Positions 33,905 through 44,430 are shown, counted from the stretch's first letter. The stretch is DNA of 64,000 bases from Frateuria sp. Soil773 (GCF_001428405.1 NZ_LMSL01000039.1:233728-297727); one strand, 5' to 3'. Program-made: numbers and translations. Notes: generated from the letters alone by a model not told the origin.

Positions 33905-34627
33905 TCACCAGAGCCCCGGTACAAGGCGAAACCGAATGCGCTTGGCGTAGTCGGCATAGCCGTCGAGTTCGGCACGGAGGAGTGCGTCCTCCCAACTCGT
34001 TCGCACGATCAAGATCACGCTCGCCAAGGCTGCCGGAATCAGCGCCCACCATGACGCCAGCGAGAGCGCCAGACCGGCGAACACCATGAGCGCGCTGACG
34101 TAGCCCGGATGGCGCACAATTGCATAAGGCCCGGAACTGACGACGTATTGGCCGCGCTCGCGCTGAAGACGCACGCCCGGTTCGAAGAAACGATTGACCG
34201 CCTGTGCCCAAGTCCCGAGCGCGATGCCTACGCCGAGCAGCGCATAGCCGAAGAGCACGATCGAGAACGGAACAACCGACCACCCCATTTTGCCAGCGTC
34301 GAGAGTATCGAGCGGGATCTCCGCGATCATCGCCGGCAGCATCAGCGCGAGTAGGACTTTGTCCCAACGCTCCGTGCCGGGCTGGAAGCGGCTGCGTGCC
34401 CGATAAATGACGGGATTCACACGAGCCAGAACCATTGCCGATAGGCTGAAGGCAATCACGGTAAAGCCGACGAAGAACCATCCGGGTATCCAGTCGATAC
34501 GACCCACCGGAAGGAAAACAAGCGCGATTAACACTAACGGCAAACCGATCGCGTAGGCAATCGCAGCCGAGCGCGACATGGGCTCGGGCTCGGTGACAGT
34601 CCGTTCGGCGCCGTCTTCGCTCGACAT
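33905..34627 (-). CDS. Isoprenylcysteine methyltransferase-like membrane protein
   Basis: A 240-aa membrane protein with about five helices. The C-terminal ICMT/PEMT-type motif is VVSSGPYAIVRHPGYVSALM followed by RTSWEDALLRAELDGYADYA, the SAM-binding and lipid methyltransferase signature. The natural substrate is unknown in bacteria. It is divergent from a GbsR/MarR regulator, with a strong palindromic operator between. The start ATG 34627 was chosen because the preceding sequence holds the promoter. Confidence 0.85.
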   Translation of the reverse strand: MSSEDGAERTVTEPEPMSRSAAIAYAIGLPLVLIALVFLPVGRIDWIPGWFFVGFTVIAFSLSAMVLARVNPVIYRARSRFQPGTERWDKVLLALMLPAMIAEIPLDTLDAGKMGWSVVPFSIVLFGYALLGVGIALGTWAQAVNRFFEPGVRLQRERGQYVVSSGPYAIVRHPGYVSALMVFAGLALSLASWWALIPAALASVILIVRTSWEDALLRAELDGYADYAKRIRFRLVPGLW

Positions 34628-34675
34628 GGCCTTGGCACCTTCGTTGGTATGCGTTCTCGGGAAACTTGAGTAAAC

Positions 34676-34699
34676 TATATTCAGTATGTTCTGAATATA
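34676..34699. promoter_or_regulatory. Perfect inverted repeat, operator of the GbsR-like regulator
   Basis: TATATTCAG-TATGTT-CTGAATATA, 9-bp perfect arms with a 6-bp spacer, ending six bases before the ATG of the regulator gene and about 50 bp before the methyltransferase gene. A dyad in a short divergent gap beside a MarR-type gene is very likely its binding site and would control both genes. Confidence 0.75.
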
Positions 34700-34705
34700 C
34701 AGATT

Positions 34706-35170
34706 ATGGTAGGCAAGCGACTTAGCAAAAGCAAGCAACGATTTATCGAGGACATCGTGCGGCTTCTGGTGCCGTGGGGTGTACCGCAGACCGCTGCACG
34801 CATTCATGGTTATCTGTTGCTGAGTGCCGAGCCGGCCACTCTTGATCGCATCGCGACCGACCTTGAGGTCAGCAAAAGCGGCACCAGCGTCGCGGCACGA
34901 CTTCTGGAGAAGTACGGGCTGGCAGTCCGTCACAGCGAGCGCGGAAGCAAGCGCATCCGGTACGAGGTGTCACGAAACTATGAGAGCATGCTAATCGAAC
35001 AGTGTCGGATGCTCGAAAACACTGCGACCCTCCTGAAACGCGGTGCAGACACGGTGACATCTGGAAAAGCAAGAGAACGATTGGGCGAGATGACGGAGTT
35101 TTATTTAGCGATCGGTCACGCAATGGACGCGGCACTTCAGAGTTGGCGCACGAGAAAACACGACCAGTAG
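34706..35170 (+). CDS. GbsR/MarR-family regulator
   Basis: A 154-aa winged-helix protein: QRFIEDIVRLLVPWGVPQTA, ARIHGYLLLSAEPATLDRIA, LEVSKSGTSVAARLLEKYGL, VRHSERGSKRIRYEVSRNY, then a helical C-terminal half. This is the GbsR-type arrangement. The dyad at 34676-34699 lies over its own promoter, so autoregulation plus control of the divergent methyltransferase gene is the simplest view. The effector is unknown. Confidence 0.87.
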   Translation: MVGKRLSKSKQRFIEDIVRLLVPWGVPQTAARIHGYLLLSAEPATLDRIATDLEVSKSGTSVAARLLEKYGLAVRHSERGSKRIRYEVSRNYESMLIEQCRMLENTATLLKRGADTVTSGKARERLGEMTEFYLAIGHAMDAALQSWRTRKHDQ

Positions 35171-35255
35171 CAGATGCCTCCCTCGGCATCTGCCACCAGC
35201 TGCAGCATGGACGGCGCGAACAGGTTGTCGGTCAGGGCCGGCAGCGTGTGCATGG

Positions 35256-38200
35256 TCAGTGGAAGTCGCGCGAGGAAGTGGGCAGCTCCCCGAGCAGATG
35301 GCTGAGGTCGTGCAGGTCACCCGCGATCAGGTGTTGCACGCCGTCCACCTGCTCCCAGCGTCCGCGCACGGCCAGCAGGCGCGCGCCCAGCAGCGCCTTG
35401 CGCCGGCGCAGCGCCACGTCCGGCCAGACCACGATGTTGACCATGCCGTGCTCGTCCTCCAGCGTCACAAAGATCGTGCCCTTGGCGGTGGCCGGCCGCT
35501 GGCGCTGGGTGACGATGCCGGCCACGTGGACGTGGCGGCCGTGCGGTACGCTGCGCAGCTGGTTTGAATCGAGCACGCGCTGCTGCTGGAGCCGGCTGCG
35601 CAGCAGCGACAGCGGATGCGCCTGCAGCGTCAGCCCGGTGGTGCGATAGTCCGACAGCACATCCTCGCCTAGCGTCGGCGCTGGCAACGCCACCGCATCC
35701 TCGTCGGGGCTGCCAGGCAGCAGCGGGCGTCGCGGCTCGATTCCGGCCACTGCCCAGCGCGCGGCATGGCGGTGGCCGGCCAAGGCCTGCAACGCACCCG
35801 CCTCGGCCAGCATCCGGCGAGCCTTCTCGTCCAGGCTCGCGCGCAGACACAGGTCGCGCACGTCGCGAAACGCTGCATGCGTCCGCGCGGCGACGATCGC
35901 CTGCCCCATCGCCTCGGACAACCCCGCCACCTGGCGCATCCCCAACCGCAGCGCCGGCTGTCCACCGTCGTCTGCGCCATGCCGCGCATGGCCGCCCTCC
36001 AGCGTGGAGTCCCACTCGCTGCACGTCACGTCCACCGGACGAATCTCGACCGGCCTGCGCGCCCCGGCGCCCCGGCGCGCGTCCTGCACGATCTGGCTGG
36101 CCGAGTAGAAACCCATCGGCTGCGCGTTGAGCAGCGCGCACGCAAACGCGGCCGGCTCGTGCCGCTTCAGCCAGCAGCTGATGTAGACCAGCTTGGCGAA
36201 CGAGGCCGCGTGGGACTGCGGGAAGCCGTAGGAGCCGAAACCCTTGATCTGCTCGAAAATCTGGTCGATGAATGCGGAGGCATAGCCCTTGGCCTCCATC
36301 AGCCGCCGGATGCGCACGCGATGCGGCTCCATGTCGCCGCCGCGCCGCCAGGCCGCCATCGAGCGCCGCAGGCCGTCGGCCTCCTCCGGCGAGTAGCCGG
36401 CATGGATCACCAGCTCCATGACCTGTTCCTGGAACAAGGGCACGCCCAGCGTGGGCTTGAGGATCGTCTCGATCTCCGGCGAGGGGTACGTCACCGGCTC
36501 CTTGCCCTGCCGGCGGCGCAGGTACGGATGCACCATGCCGCCCTGGATGGGGCCGGGGCGCACGATGGCCACCTCGATCACGAGATCGTAGAAGTTCCTG
36601 GGTTTCAGGCGCGGCAGCATGCTCATCTGCGCGCGCGACTCGATCTGGAACACGCCGATGGTGTCGGCGGCCTGGATCATCGCGTAGGTCGCCGGATCGC
36701 CGGCCGCCAGTCGCGCCAGGTACAGATGGTAGCCGCGATGCCGCTCGACCAGGTCGACCGCCTTGCGGATGCAGGTCAGCATGCCGAGCGCGAGGCAATC
36801 GACCTTCAACAACCGCATCGTTTCCAGATCGTCCTTGTCCCACTGGATGATGGTGCGATCGGCCATCGCCGCGTTCTCCACCGGCACCACGGTGGACAGC
36901 GGCGCATCGCTGATGACGAAGCCACCGACGTGCTGCGACAGGTGCCGTGGGTGACCGCGCAGCAGCGAGGTCACCGCCAGCACACGCGCGATCAGCGGAT
37001 TGTCGGGGTCGAAGCCGGCATCGCGCAGGCGCTGGTCCATCGGCGTCTCGCCGTTGCTCCAGCCGTAGCATTCGGCGAGCAATGCGACCTGGTCCGGCGG
37101 CAGGCCGAACGCCTTGGCGACGTCGCGCACCGCGCTCTTGCCGCGGTAGCGGATCACCGTCGCGGCCAGCGCCGCACGCTCGCGGCCGTACTTGGTGTAG
37201 ACGTACTGCAGCACCTCCTCGCGCCGCTCGTGTTCGAAGTCCACGTCGATGTCCGGCGGCTCATCGCGCTCGCGCGACAGGAAGCGCGCCATCAACAGCC
37301 GGCTCTCGGCGGGATTGACCACGGTGATGCCGAGTGCGAAGCACACCGCCGAGTTGGCCGAGGAACCGCGGCCCTGGCACAGGATGTCGCGCGAACGCGC
37401 GAAGCGCACGATGTCCTCGACGGTGAGGAAGAAGGCCTCGTACTCGAGTTCCTCAATCAGCGCCAGCTCGCCCTCGATCTGCTGCGCGACCGAGGGCGGC
37501 ACGCCCTCCGGCCAGCGCTCACGCAGGCCCTTCTCGGTCAGCGCACGCAGCCAGCTCGCTGGCGTGTGACCTGCGGGCACCAGTTCGGCCGGATACGCGT
37601 ACTGCACCTCGTCCATGCGGAACGTGCAGCGCCGCGCCAGCCGAACGGCCGCGGCGAGCAGGTCGTGGGGGTAGATGTTGCCCAGCGCCCGCCGCGTGCG
37701 CAGGTGGCGCTCGCCGTTGCGGAACAGGTGCTCGCCGCAGTCCGCCAGCGGCATGTTGTGGCGGATCGCGGTCATCGTGTCCTGCAGCACGCGCCGGCGG
37801 CGCACATCCATGTGTACGTCGCCGGCGGCGACCGGCGTCATACCCAGCCGCGACGCCAGCGCGAGCAACTGGCGCAGACGTGCGGCATCGTCCTGCTCGC
37901 GGTGCAGCTCGACCGCGAGGTGGACACGTTCGCCGAGCAGCCCGCGCAGCCACTGGCCCTGGACCTCGTCGGGCTCGGCTGCCGGCAGCCACAGCGCGAA
38001 CAGGCCGCACCCCATGCTTTCGCCGGGACGTACCGCCAGGACGCGCGCCACGTCCTCGCGCGTCAGCCGGAACTCGCCCTTGCGCGCCGCGCGGCGCGCC
38101 ACGGTGATCAGCTCGCACAACCGCGTGTAGCCGGCCTGCGTCTCGACCAGCAGCACGAAGCGGAGTCCGCAGGCGAGCACGAACTCGCTACCGACGATCA

Positions 38201-38510
38201 GCGGGAGCCCGGTGGCGCGCGAGGCTTCCAGGCCGCGCACAATGCCGGCCAGCGAGCACTCGTCGGTGATCGCCAGCGCCTCATAGCCACACTGCACGGC
38301 ACGTAGGAACAGGTTCTCCGCGCTGGCCGCGCCACGTAGGAACGAGAAATCCGATAGGCAGTGCAGCTCTGCATAGGCCGGCAGGTCGTCGTCGCGCACG
38401 TCATCGTTGGCGGCGCGCTGGCCGAGCCGCTGCGCCACTTCCCACGCGCGCGGCGGACGCCCGCCCGGTGTATCGGGCGCGACGCCGTAGACCAACTCGT
38501 CCCCGCTCAT
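35256..38510 (-). CDS. dnaE2: Error-prone DNA polymerase III alpha subunit (DnaE2)
   Basis: A 1084-aa C-family polymerase. The PHP domain is at the N-terminus ([40 protein letters not shown]). The polymerase core has [20 protein letters not shown] with catalytic Asp residues, and [17 protein letters not shown]. It lacks the C-terminal tau-binding region of DnaE1 and ends in an OB-fold ([19 protein letters not shown]). With ImuA and ImuB it performs mutagenic translesion synthesis during the SOS response. Its ATG at 38510 overlaps the imuB stop by ATGA, so it is coupled. Confidence 0.95.
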   Translation of the reverse strand: MSGDELVYGVAPDTPGGRPPRAWEVAQRLGQRAANDDVRDDDLPAYAELHCLSDFSFLRGAASAENLFLRAVQCGYEALAITDECSLAGIVRGLEASRATGLPLIVGSEFVLACGLRFVLLVETQAGYTRLCELITVARRAARKGEFRLTREDVARVLAVRPGESMGCGLFALWLPAAEPDEVQGQWLRGLLGERVHLAVELHREQDDAARLRQLLALASRLGMTPVAAGDVHMDVRRRRVLQDTMTAIRHNMPLADCGEHLFRNGERHLRTRRALGNIYPHDLLAAAVRLARRCTFRMDEVQYAYPAELVPAGHTPASWLRALTEKGLRERWPEGVPPSVAQQIEGELALIEELEYEAFFLTVEDIVRFARSRDILCQGRGSSANSAVCFALGITVVNPAESRLLMARFLSRERDEPPDIDVDFEHERREEVLQYVYTKYGRERAALAATVIRYRGKSAVRDVAKAFGLPPDQVALLAECYGWSNGETPMDQRLRDAGFDPDNPLIARVLAVTSLLRGHPRHLSQHVGGFVISDAPLSTVVPVENAAMADRTIIQWDKDDLETMRLLKVDCLALGMLTCIRKAVDLVERHRGYHLYLARLAAGDPATYAMIQAADTIGVFQIESRAQMSMLPRLKPRNFYDLVIEVAIVRPGPIQGGMVHPYLRRRQGKEPVTYPSPEIETILKPTLGVPLFQEQVMELVIHAGYSPEEADGLRRSMAAWRRGGDMEPHRVRIRRLMEAKGYASAFIDQIFEQIKGFGSYGFPQSHAASFAKLVYISCWLKRHEPAAFACALLNAQPMGFYSASQIVQDARRGAGARRPVEIRPVDVTCSEWDSTLEGGHARHGADDGGQPALRLGMRQVAGLSEAMGQAIVAARTHAAFRDVRDLCLRASLDEKARRMLAEAGALQALAGHRHAARWAVAGIEPRRPLLPGSPDEDAVALPAPTLGEDVLSDYRTTGLTLQAHPLSLLRSRLQQQRVLDSNQLRSVPHGRHVHVAGIVTQRQRPATAKGTIFVTLEDEHGMVNIVVWPDVALRRRKALLGARLLAVRGRWEQVDGVQHLIAGDLHDLSHLLGELPTSSRDFH

Positions 38511-39925
38511 GCGAACCACCCGTGCAGCATCCAGCCGCCCTGCTCGCCCGGTGGCGCGAACGCCCAGGCGCGCTGCCCCTGCGAGGTCTCCAGCACGTAG
38601 TAGTCGCGCCGCGCTTCGTCACCATCCCACCAACCGCTTTCCAGGCGTTCCGGGCCGGAGACTATACGGACATGGAAATCGCGCAGTGGGATAGGTTTGG
38701 GCAGCAGCCACAGCGGCCGCGGCGGACGGACCGGCGCCTGGCCGATGCGTACCGCATCCCCATCTGCACGCCGCCAAGCGCGCTCCGGCCGCGGATCGCT
38801 GGTCGGTACGATCCGGTGTACCGCCGTGTCGCCGAGCCTGGCGCGCAGGCGCTCGCGCAACTGCGGCCACGGCAGCGACTGTTGTGCCCGCACATCGAAG
38901 AGATCCCGCGTGGCGGGCACGAACGGCGGCAGCTCCCGCGCCAACAACCGCATTGCTACCACAGGCCGGTCAAGTTGCACCCGTTCCAGCCGGCCGCGGG
39001 TCAGCTCGAACAGCGTCGCCGGCTCGCGCTCGGCTGCGAGCAGGCCAACTTCGACATCGGTGTGCGCGTCCTCGTGCTCCAACCGCAACACGAAGCGCTG
39101 CACGCCACCGTCGCGGATCGACAGGCAAGTGCACAGATCGCCGATCATCCGGCGCAGCGGAAACAGCAACGCTGTGTAGCCCTCGACCTCGCACTCCAGT
39201 TCGATCCGGCTGTCGAAGCGGTCGGGCGGCGCGTAGTATGCCAGCGGGTCGTCGGTGCGGCCGTACAGTCGATCGAGGTGTTCGAGTAGCGGCAGCCCGA
39301 AGCGGCGACGCGCGCTGTCGGTCGGCAGTGCGCGGACGGCGCGCAGGTCGCGCAGGCCCATGCGATGCAGCCGCTCGCCGGCGCCATCCGGCAGCAGTGC
39401 ACGGCGCACCGGCACGCGATCCAGCAATGCCCGCATTGCGACGGGATGATCGACGGCCAGCCCGTCGCGCAATCCCGCGAGAACGCGTGCGGCGCGCGAC
39501 GTCGGCGCCATTGCGATGCGGTGACCGAAGCCCAGCGCGGCGAGTTCCTCGCGCAGGCGCGCCTCGATGCGTGGCCACGGTCCGAGCAGCCCGAAGCTCG
39601 CGCGCACCTCCAGCAACAGGCAACCCGGCCACTGCGCGCTGACCAGTGAGCTGTGGCGATAAGCCCAGGCCGCGAGGAACCGTTGCCAGCGCATCTCGGC
39701 CGACGGGTCGTAGTCGACCATAGCGACGTCGGGCAAGAGCGCGTGCGCGGCGGTCAGGCGCATACCAGCGCGAAGGCCGGCGGCAGCGGCGGACGGATTG
39801 ACCGCGTGCAGGGTGCGCAGCTGTGCCGGTCCGCCGACCAGGGCCAGCGGCGCGGAAGGATCAGGCAAACGGCGGAGGACGGCGTCCAGCGCCAGCTGCG
39901 GCAGCAATATGCAAACCCACAACAT
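38507..39925 (-). CDS. imuB: ImuB, inactive Y-family polymerase-like adaptor
   Basis: A 472-aa Y-family-like protein. It begins [20 protein letters not shown] instead of the DxDxFF catalytic segment of DinB, so the active site is missing, as known for ImuB. The HhH/little-finger region is seen in [20 protein letters not shown] with [20 protein letters not shown]. The C-terminus holds the region that bridges DnaE2, ImuA and the beta clamp. It starts nine bases after the imuA stop and overlaps dnaE2, all one operon. Confidence 0.93.
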   Translation of the reverse strand: MLWVCILLPQLALDAVLRRLPDPSAPLALVGGPAQLRTLHAVNPSAAAAGLRAGMRLTAAHALLPDVAMVDYDPSAEMRWQRFLAAWAYRHSSLVSAQWPGCLLLEVRASFGLLGPWPRIEARLREELAALGFGHRIAMAPTSRAARVLAGLRDGLAVDHPVAMRALLDRVPVRRALLPDGAGERLHRMGLRDLRAVRALPTDSARRRFGLPLLEHLDRLYGRTDDPLAYYAPPDRFDSRIELECEVEGYTALLFPLRRMIGDLCTCLSIRDGGVQRFVLRLEHEDAHTDVEVGLLAAEREPATLFELTRGRLERVQLDRPVVAMRLLARELPPFVPATRDLFDVRAQQSLPWPQLRERLRARLGDTAVHRIVPTSDPRPERAWRRADGDAVRIGQAPVRPPRPLWLLPKPIPLRDFHVRIVSGPERLESGWWDGDEARRDYYVLETSQGQRAWAFAPPGEQGGWMLHGWFA

Positions 39926-39934
39926 GCGCGCGCC

Positions 39935-40564
39935 TCACCAGGCCCCCGCAGCGAAGGCCTGCGCCGGCACGGGGCCGCCGCGGCATTTGCGTATGCGCCA
40001 GGTACCGACGCCCTGCCCGTCACGAGTGTGTTCCAGACGCAGCGCCGCCGGTGACGGATTGCCGGCATGGCGGCGATCACGCAGCGCGAAGCCGAGGCAG
40101 GCGCCACTGTCCGCCGCCACCTGCAGCCGGCGCAGCGCCGCGGCGTCGGCCTGCAGCGGCCAGCCGACGACCACCGCGCAGGCCCCACTGCGCAGGCACT
40201 GCTCGAACGCCCACAGCGCGTCGCGCGGCGTGGCGGCATCGATCACTTCCAAGTGCAGCAGGTCCACGCCCGCGACCTGCCAGGCCGGCGCGTAAGGCAG
40301 GTACGGCGGCGCGACCAGGACGACCGTGGCGCCGGCCTGGGTGAAGCGCGCCAGCGTCGGCAGGAGCAGCGACAGCTCACCGACCCCGTCGGCCGGTAGC
40401 AGCAGCTCGGTGAGTGCGCGCCGCGGCCAGCCGCGCTGCGGCAGCAACGCATCAAGGTCGGCGTACCCCGTGGGTTCGCCGTCTGCGGCGATCGCCGCGG
40501 CGCGGCCGGCATGCCACAGGGTCTGCGTGGCCAGTAGGGATTCGAGCGCAACGACACCGGCCAT
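39935..40564 (-). CDS. imuA: ImuA, SOS mutagenesis protein (SulA/RecA-like)
   Basis: A 209-aa RecA/SulA-like protein: GYADLDALLPQRGWPRRALT, LSLLLPTLARFTQAGATVVL, CLRSGACAVVVGWPLQADAA and RRLQVAADSGACLGFALRD. It is the first partner of the mutasome with ImuB and DnaE2. The ATG at 40564 comes one base after the lexA stop. The previous SOS gene (lexA) and the next two are in one operon. Confidence 0.92.
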   Translation of the reverse strand: MAGVVALESLLATQTLWHAGRAAAIAADGEPTGYADLDALLPQRGWPRRALTELLLPADGVGELSLLLPTLARFTQAGATVVLVAPPYLPYAPAWQVAGVDLLHLEVIDAATPRDALWAFEQCLRSGACAVVVGWPLQADAAALRRLQVAADSGACLGFALRDRRHAGNPSPAALRLEHTRDGQGVGTWRIRKCRGGPVPAQAFAAGAW

Positions 40565-40565
40565 A

Positions 40566-41183
40566 TCAGTCCCGACGCACGAGGCCGCAGTAAAGACCCT
40601 CGATTGCGAAGTCCTGACCGGGCGAGACGACGATCGGCGCATACGCCGGATTGCGCGGCAGCAGTTGGATGCGATGACGTTCGCGTTGCAGCCGCTTGAT
40701 GGTCATCTCGCCGTCGACGCGGGCCACGACGATCTGGCCGTCGCGGGCCTCCGGCGTGCGGTGCACACCGACCAAGTCACCGTCGAAGATGCCGTCGTTG
40801 ACCATCGAATCACCCTGGACCCGCAATAAGTAGTCGGGCTTCGACGAGAACAACCGTATGTCCAGAATCAACGTATCGACCAACCCCACATCGGGTTCGA
40901 TGGGAGATCCTGCTGCTACGCGACCCAATATCGATACCCGCAACAGGTCCGATCGCGCCCGTACCCCCACTGGCCGAATGCCACGCGCCTGTCCGGCGGT
41001 GACCTCGATCAGTCCAGCCTCATTCAGCGCTAAAACGTGCTTGCGTGCCGCGCCGCGCGAAGCTAGGCCACAAGCAACGGCAATTTCGGCCAGCGTCGGA
41101 GGCTGGCTGTGCTCAATCACCCTGTCGCGAATAAAGCTCAGGACAGCAGCACGGCGGGGACTCAAAGTAGGCATGGGATACAT
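40566..41183 (-). CDS. lexA: LexA-type SOS repressor
   Basis: A 205-aa repressor. Winged HTH: LSPRRAAVLSFIRDRVIEHS, PPTLAEIAVACGLASRGAAR, KHVLALNEAGLIEV. The self-cleavage site is the Ala-Gly bond in GRVAAGSPI. The serine is in VQGDSMVNDGIFDGDLVGVH and the lysine in VDGEMTIKRL. This LexA is the operon-linked type found with imuA-imuB-dnaE2, so a second chromosomal LexA is possible. ATG 41183 has AAGGAG five bases upstream; ATG 41174 is an alternative. A palindrome spans the start codon. Confidence 0.92.
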   Translation of the reverse strand: MYPMPTLSPRRAAVLSFIRDRVIEHSQPPTLAEIAVACGLASRGAARKHVLALNEAGLIEVTAGQARGIRPVGVRARSDLLRVSILGRVAAGSPIEPDVGLVDTLILDIRLFSSKPDYLLRVQGDSMVNDGIFDGDLVGVHRTPEARDGQIVVARVDGEMTIKRLQRERHRIQLLPRNPAYAPIVVSPGQDFAIEGLYCGLVRRD

Positions 41184-41188
41184 ATGTA
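41179..41188. promoter_or_regulatory. Palindrome over the lexA start codon, candidate LexA box
   Basis: TACATATGTA, extended to GTACATATGTAT on the lexA strand, lies exactly across the start codon and the 3' side of the ribosome site. It has the GTAC-type half-site seen in some operon-linked LexA2 operators. Autorepression here is a suggestion only. The 126-bp divergent gap contains no other dyad that looks like an SOS box. Confidence 0.35.
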
Positions 41189-41309
41189 CTCCTTTTGCCA
41201 TTCTTGTGCTACGATTGACTTTGTCAGAAAAAATTTAAGAGATAAGTTGACATGGTCAGGCTGTCACCGCATAGTCGGTCGCACAATGTCGTACCCAAGG
41301 GGGTGCGCT

Positions 41310-41873
41310 GTGCGAGATGGCATATACAAAGATCTTCCGATGCCGAGGGGCTGGAAGTCCCTTCTGCGGACCTGTCTACGCGAAGCAGAACGTGGCGACA
41401 TTGCGGCACGTGCTGCTTACAAAGCCATGCACGCCGACATCAAACGCGACGTGTCCCAGGAATTCCTCAAGGGGTTGCGCCACATGGCTGAAACCCACCA
41501 ACCCAGCTTGCCGGGCTTCGGTTCTACTGTCCTCGCATTCGATGCAGGCCTAGCTGCCACCCCGCACGAAAGATGCATCGTGCAACACGCGCAACGCCTG
41601 CACACCAATGGTGTCGGCGGGAGCGACCTCATGCTTCGAGCGCTCACCGCGGGCTTGGCAGACATGCAAGCTCAGCAACTGCGTCAAATGGAGCAACACG
41701 TCTACGTCGGAGGTAGCCGGGATGCACGAGTGGTCATGGCAGCAGCGCGCGCTGCCTGCAACGGCGTGCCGGAGCAGTTGGCCGCGGAATGCTGCGGCAC
41801 GGCTCCTAAGCGCGCAGCAACTGCTACGCGCACGCGCATCGATCCTGACGAAGACTTGGCGATCCATCCTTGA
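41310..41873 (+). CDS. Unrecognised helical protein, first gene of the QueC-like operon
   Basis: A 187-aa protein with no family I recognise. It starts at a GTG at 41310 because AAGGGGG lies six bases upstream. The N-terminus is MRDGIYKDLPMPRGWKSLLR; the middle (LREAERGDIAARAAYKAMHA, LTAGLADMQAQQLRQMEQHV) is predicted helical; a Pro-Gly-Phe turn (HQPSLPGFGSTVLAFDAG) separates two halves. Its stop overlaps the start of the QueC-like gene. It is divergent from lexA and heads a four-gene plus-strand operon, so it should be a component of that system. Confidence 0.7.
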   Translation: MRDGIYKDLPMPRGWKSLLRTCLREAERGDIAARAAYKAMHADIKRDVSQEFLKGLRHMAETHQPSLPGFGSTVLAFDAGLAATPHERCIVQHAQRLHTNGVGGSDLMLRALTAGLADMQAQQLRQMEQHVYVGGSRDARVVMAAARAACNGVPEQLAAECCGTAPKRAATATRTRIDPDEDLAIHP

Positions 41874-43276
41874 ACGCCATCGTGAAACACGCCACGGATT
41901 TACATCCGCTTGCCCGCATCGTCGGCCAGGAATCTCCGCGGCGCACGCCATCGGGAGTCATCCCCTGCGTGATTGGCCGGGACCTCCAGTTGATACCCGA
42001 CATCCTCGGACGCTACTGCTTCAAAGAAATCTCATCACGTGCCGAGGATCTGATCATCATCGCGGGCGTGATCGCCTTTGCAGATCGCGCAGTCGCAAGA
42101 AAGATGTCGATCAGCTGGCTGCGGCAATTAGACGTCACCATCCCTGTGCTGGAACCTAACTTTTGGCGCCAGACGCACGTCGTCGACGCGTTGAGAAGCT
42201 TGCTGAACCTGCTTACCGGCGATGCCTGGACGCTTCACTTTTCCTCGAAATCACAACGACTCGACGTCCAAGCACAACCCCCACTGAACTTCATCACCAA
42301 CGAGCAGCCTATCGTCATGCCGTACAGCGACGGCATGGATTCGTTTGCAGTCGGCCGCCTTTTGGCGAGCGACAATCCTGGAGTGCCATTGCTGATGGTC
42401 ACTGCGGGTAGCCGATTGGACGCCGATAAGCAACGGCGCGAGAGCCAGCTCGACGGTCGTCGGTTGCGACTGGCGGTTCCCTTTCGAATATCACAAGAAC
42501 ACGGCGTACGCCTGCGCGAACCGAGTTATCGGACCCGTGCCCTGATCTACGGCGTCATGGGTGCCATCGCCGCACAACTCAGCGGGGCCAACAGAATCAT
42601 GGTTTCGGAAAGCGGGCAAGGTGCGCTTGGTCCATGGCTTGTTCCGGTCGGCAACGAGGCCTTAGACATACGCATGCATCCTGCGTACACGTCACAGCTT
42701 ACGCAATTCGTCAACTCAGCTCTGGGCATCCAGGTTGCGTATGAACATCCCCGACTTTGGTCGACCAAGGGCCAGACCCTCCGCGAGTTAGCCGAGCGCA
42801 ACCTCGCAGAAGACTGGCATGAAACGCGTTCGTGCGCGCGCGATGCGCGCCATATGTCTTATGGCCGGACACGGCTTCAGTGCGGCGTATGCGCGGCTTG
42901 TCTACTACGCCGGATGTCGATCCGTTCTGCGGGTCTGGAAGAGTCTTTAGATAACTACATGTGGAAGAATCTGAGCGCTAGCAGCCTGGATGATGCAGTG
43001 GTCGATCCCACGCGCGTGGCGTCGAAAGCCGATCGCGGCCATGCCATCTGCGGGGCGCTGGCAATGGCTCAGCTTTCAGAACTGACGAAGCCAGAGCAAT
43101 CGGCATATGTCGACGGCAAGGCGCAGGAGCTAGCGTACATTCGTGGCGAGCACGTTGACTTTGTCCGCAAACAGCTTGCCGGCCTCATCCAGCAGCATGC
43201 CAACGAATGGGACGAATTCGTTGCACACCAAGGAGATTCCTCCTATCTCGCTCCGTTCTCCGGAGACATGCGATGA
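41870..43276 (+). CDS. QueC-like PP-loop enzyme (QatC/Cap9 type)
   Basis: A 468-aa protein. The PP-loop ATP-binding motif is MPYSDGMDSFAVGRLLAS near residue 150. Residues around 320-345 hold a zinc site: SCARDARH then QCGVCAACLLRR, the CxxCxxC pattern of 7-cyano-7-deazaguanine synthase. It is much longer than QueC (about 230 aa) because of a 140-residue N-terminal region and a C-terminal helical tail, as in defence-associated QueC homologues such as QatC and Cap9. These are thought to use the pre-queuosine chemistry for protein or nucleotide modification. It starts at a TTG (41870) overlapping the previous stop; GTG 41882 is possible. It overlaps the next gene by ATGA. Confidence 0.83.
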   Translation: MNAIVKHATDLHPLARIVGQESPRRTPSGVIPCVIGRDLQLIPDILGRYCFKEISSRAEDLIIIAGVIAFADRAVARKMSISWLRQLDVTIPVLEPNFWRQTHVVDALRSLLNLLTGDAWTLHFSSKSQRLDVQAQPPLNFITNEQPIVMPYSDGMDSFAVGRLLASDNPGVPLLMVTAGSRLDADKQRRESQLDGRRLRLAVPFRISQEHGVRLREPSYRTRALIYGVMGAIAAQLSGANRIMVSESGQGALGPWLVPVGNEALDIRMHPAYTSQLTQFVNSALGIQVAYEHPRLWSTKGQTLRELAERNLAEDWHETRSCARDARHMSYGRTRLQCGVCAACLLRRMSIRSAGLEESLDNYMWKNLSASSLDDAVVDPTRVASKADRGHAICGALAMAQLSELTKPEQSAYVDGKAQELAYIRGEHVDFVRKQLAGLIQQHANEWDEFVAHQGDSSYLAPFSGDMR

Positions 43277-44430
43277 ACAATGTCCTCGACGCTCAGAACC
43301 CTGTGGAGTTGGGCGACCGATTGCGGCACGCGCGCACCCAAGCCGGGCTGACCCAGGCACAAGCAGCGAATGCGTTGCAGGTGGCACGAACGACCCTTGT
43401 TGCCCTTGAGAAGGGGCAACGGCGCGTAAGGGCGGACGAGTTGAAAGCCATGGCAGACATCTATGGTGCTTCGGCTAGTTCGTTGCTGCGAGACTCCGCT
43501 GTCCACATCGAACTCTCCCCGCGCTTCCGTACGCTAAACGAAAGTGGCGACGAAGACGCAAATCAAGCGGCACGGTTACTGAACGACCTCACTGCGGCGG
43601 AACTTGAACTCGAAAGGCTTACTGGCAGGAAGCTCAAAACGAACTACCCGACGGAGCGACCTATCCTGCCAGGTGACGTGAAAGAACAAGCGGAAGACCT
43701 AGCGATGGAGTTACGCCATCGTCTGGGGCTCGGCTTGGCCCCCATTGGGGATATCGTCACCTTGCTGGAAGTTGAGATTGGCATGCGCGTCTTCGTGCGC
43801 CGTCTGAATCCCAAAATATCCGGCCTCTTTATCTACGACGACGAGGCCGGCGGGTGCATGCTACTCAACCGAAACCACCCGCGAGAGCGCAGAGCATTGA
43901 CCGCAGCGCATGAGTTCGGCCATCTCGTCTCATCAAGGCGGCAGCCCGACATCCTTGACGACTGCAGCCCACAATCACGTGAGGAAAAATTCGCAACTGC
44001 ATTCGCCCTCTCCTTCATGATGCCAGCCGCGACTGTGCGACGTCTCTTCCAAGAGCATAGGCAAGAGTCCGGTCGTTTTTCGCCTCGCCACCTAATTCTG
44101 ATGGCACACACCCTTAATGTCTCGCAAGAAGCCATGTGCCGCCGGTTAGAGGATTTAAAGCTACTGCCGGCAGGAACTTGGGACTCGCTACACGATCGCG
44201 GATTCTCGGGTCAGCTCGTACGCCAGATCCTCGGTGATCGTTCTCGTGACGACGAGTTGGTGGTGCCCCCGCGACTCTGGATGTTGGCAGCCGAGGCATA
44301 CGGCAAGGAATTATTGACTGAAGGTCAGCTTGCTCAGCTGCTTAGAGTCAACCGCATTGATTTGCGCCATATTCTGGACATGCTAGGCCCGGATGACGGG
44401 CAGGATCTGGAGTCCATTACGCTTGAATAG
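43273..44430 (+). CDS. XRE-HTH plus ImmA/IrrE metallopeptidase
   Basis: A 385-aa two-domain protein. Residues about 14-70 form the HTH: LGDRLRHARTQAGLTQAQAA, NALQVARTTLVALEKGQRRV. Residues about 160-290 form the ImmA/IrrE (COG2856) peptidase, with the zinc motif ALTAAHEFGHLVSS near 212 and the downstream EEKFATAFALSFMMPAATVR. Such proteins cleave a partner repressor or toxin regulator after a signal. Placed between a QueC-like enzyme and a PIN-like protein, it probably controls the operon and responds to damage or infection. The ATG at 43273 overlaps the previous stop. Confidence 0.9.
   Translation: MNNVLDAQNPVELGDRLRHARTQAGLTQAQAANALQVARTTLVALEKGQRRVRADELKAMADIYGASASSLLRDSAVHIELSPRFRTLNESGDEDANQAARLLNDLTAAELELERLTGRKLKTNYPTERPILPGDVKEQAEDLAMELRHRLGLGLAPIGDIVTLLEVEIGMRVFVRRLNPKISGLFIYDDEAGGCMLLNRNHPRERRALTAAHEFGHLVSSRRQPDILDDCSPQSREEKFATAFALSFMMPAATVRRLFQEHRQESGRFSPRHLILMAHTLNVSQEAMCRRLEDLKLLPAGTWDSLHDRGFSGQLVRQILGDRSRDDELVVPPRLWMLAAEAYGKELLTEGQLAQLLRVNRIDLRHILDMLGPDDGQDLESITLE

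Noticed and set aside
35766..38306. Open frame of about 850 codons opposite dnaE2
   Set aside because: Antisense shadow; mutS and parB show the same effect.
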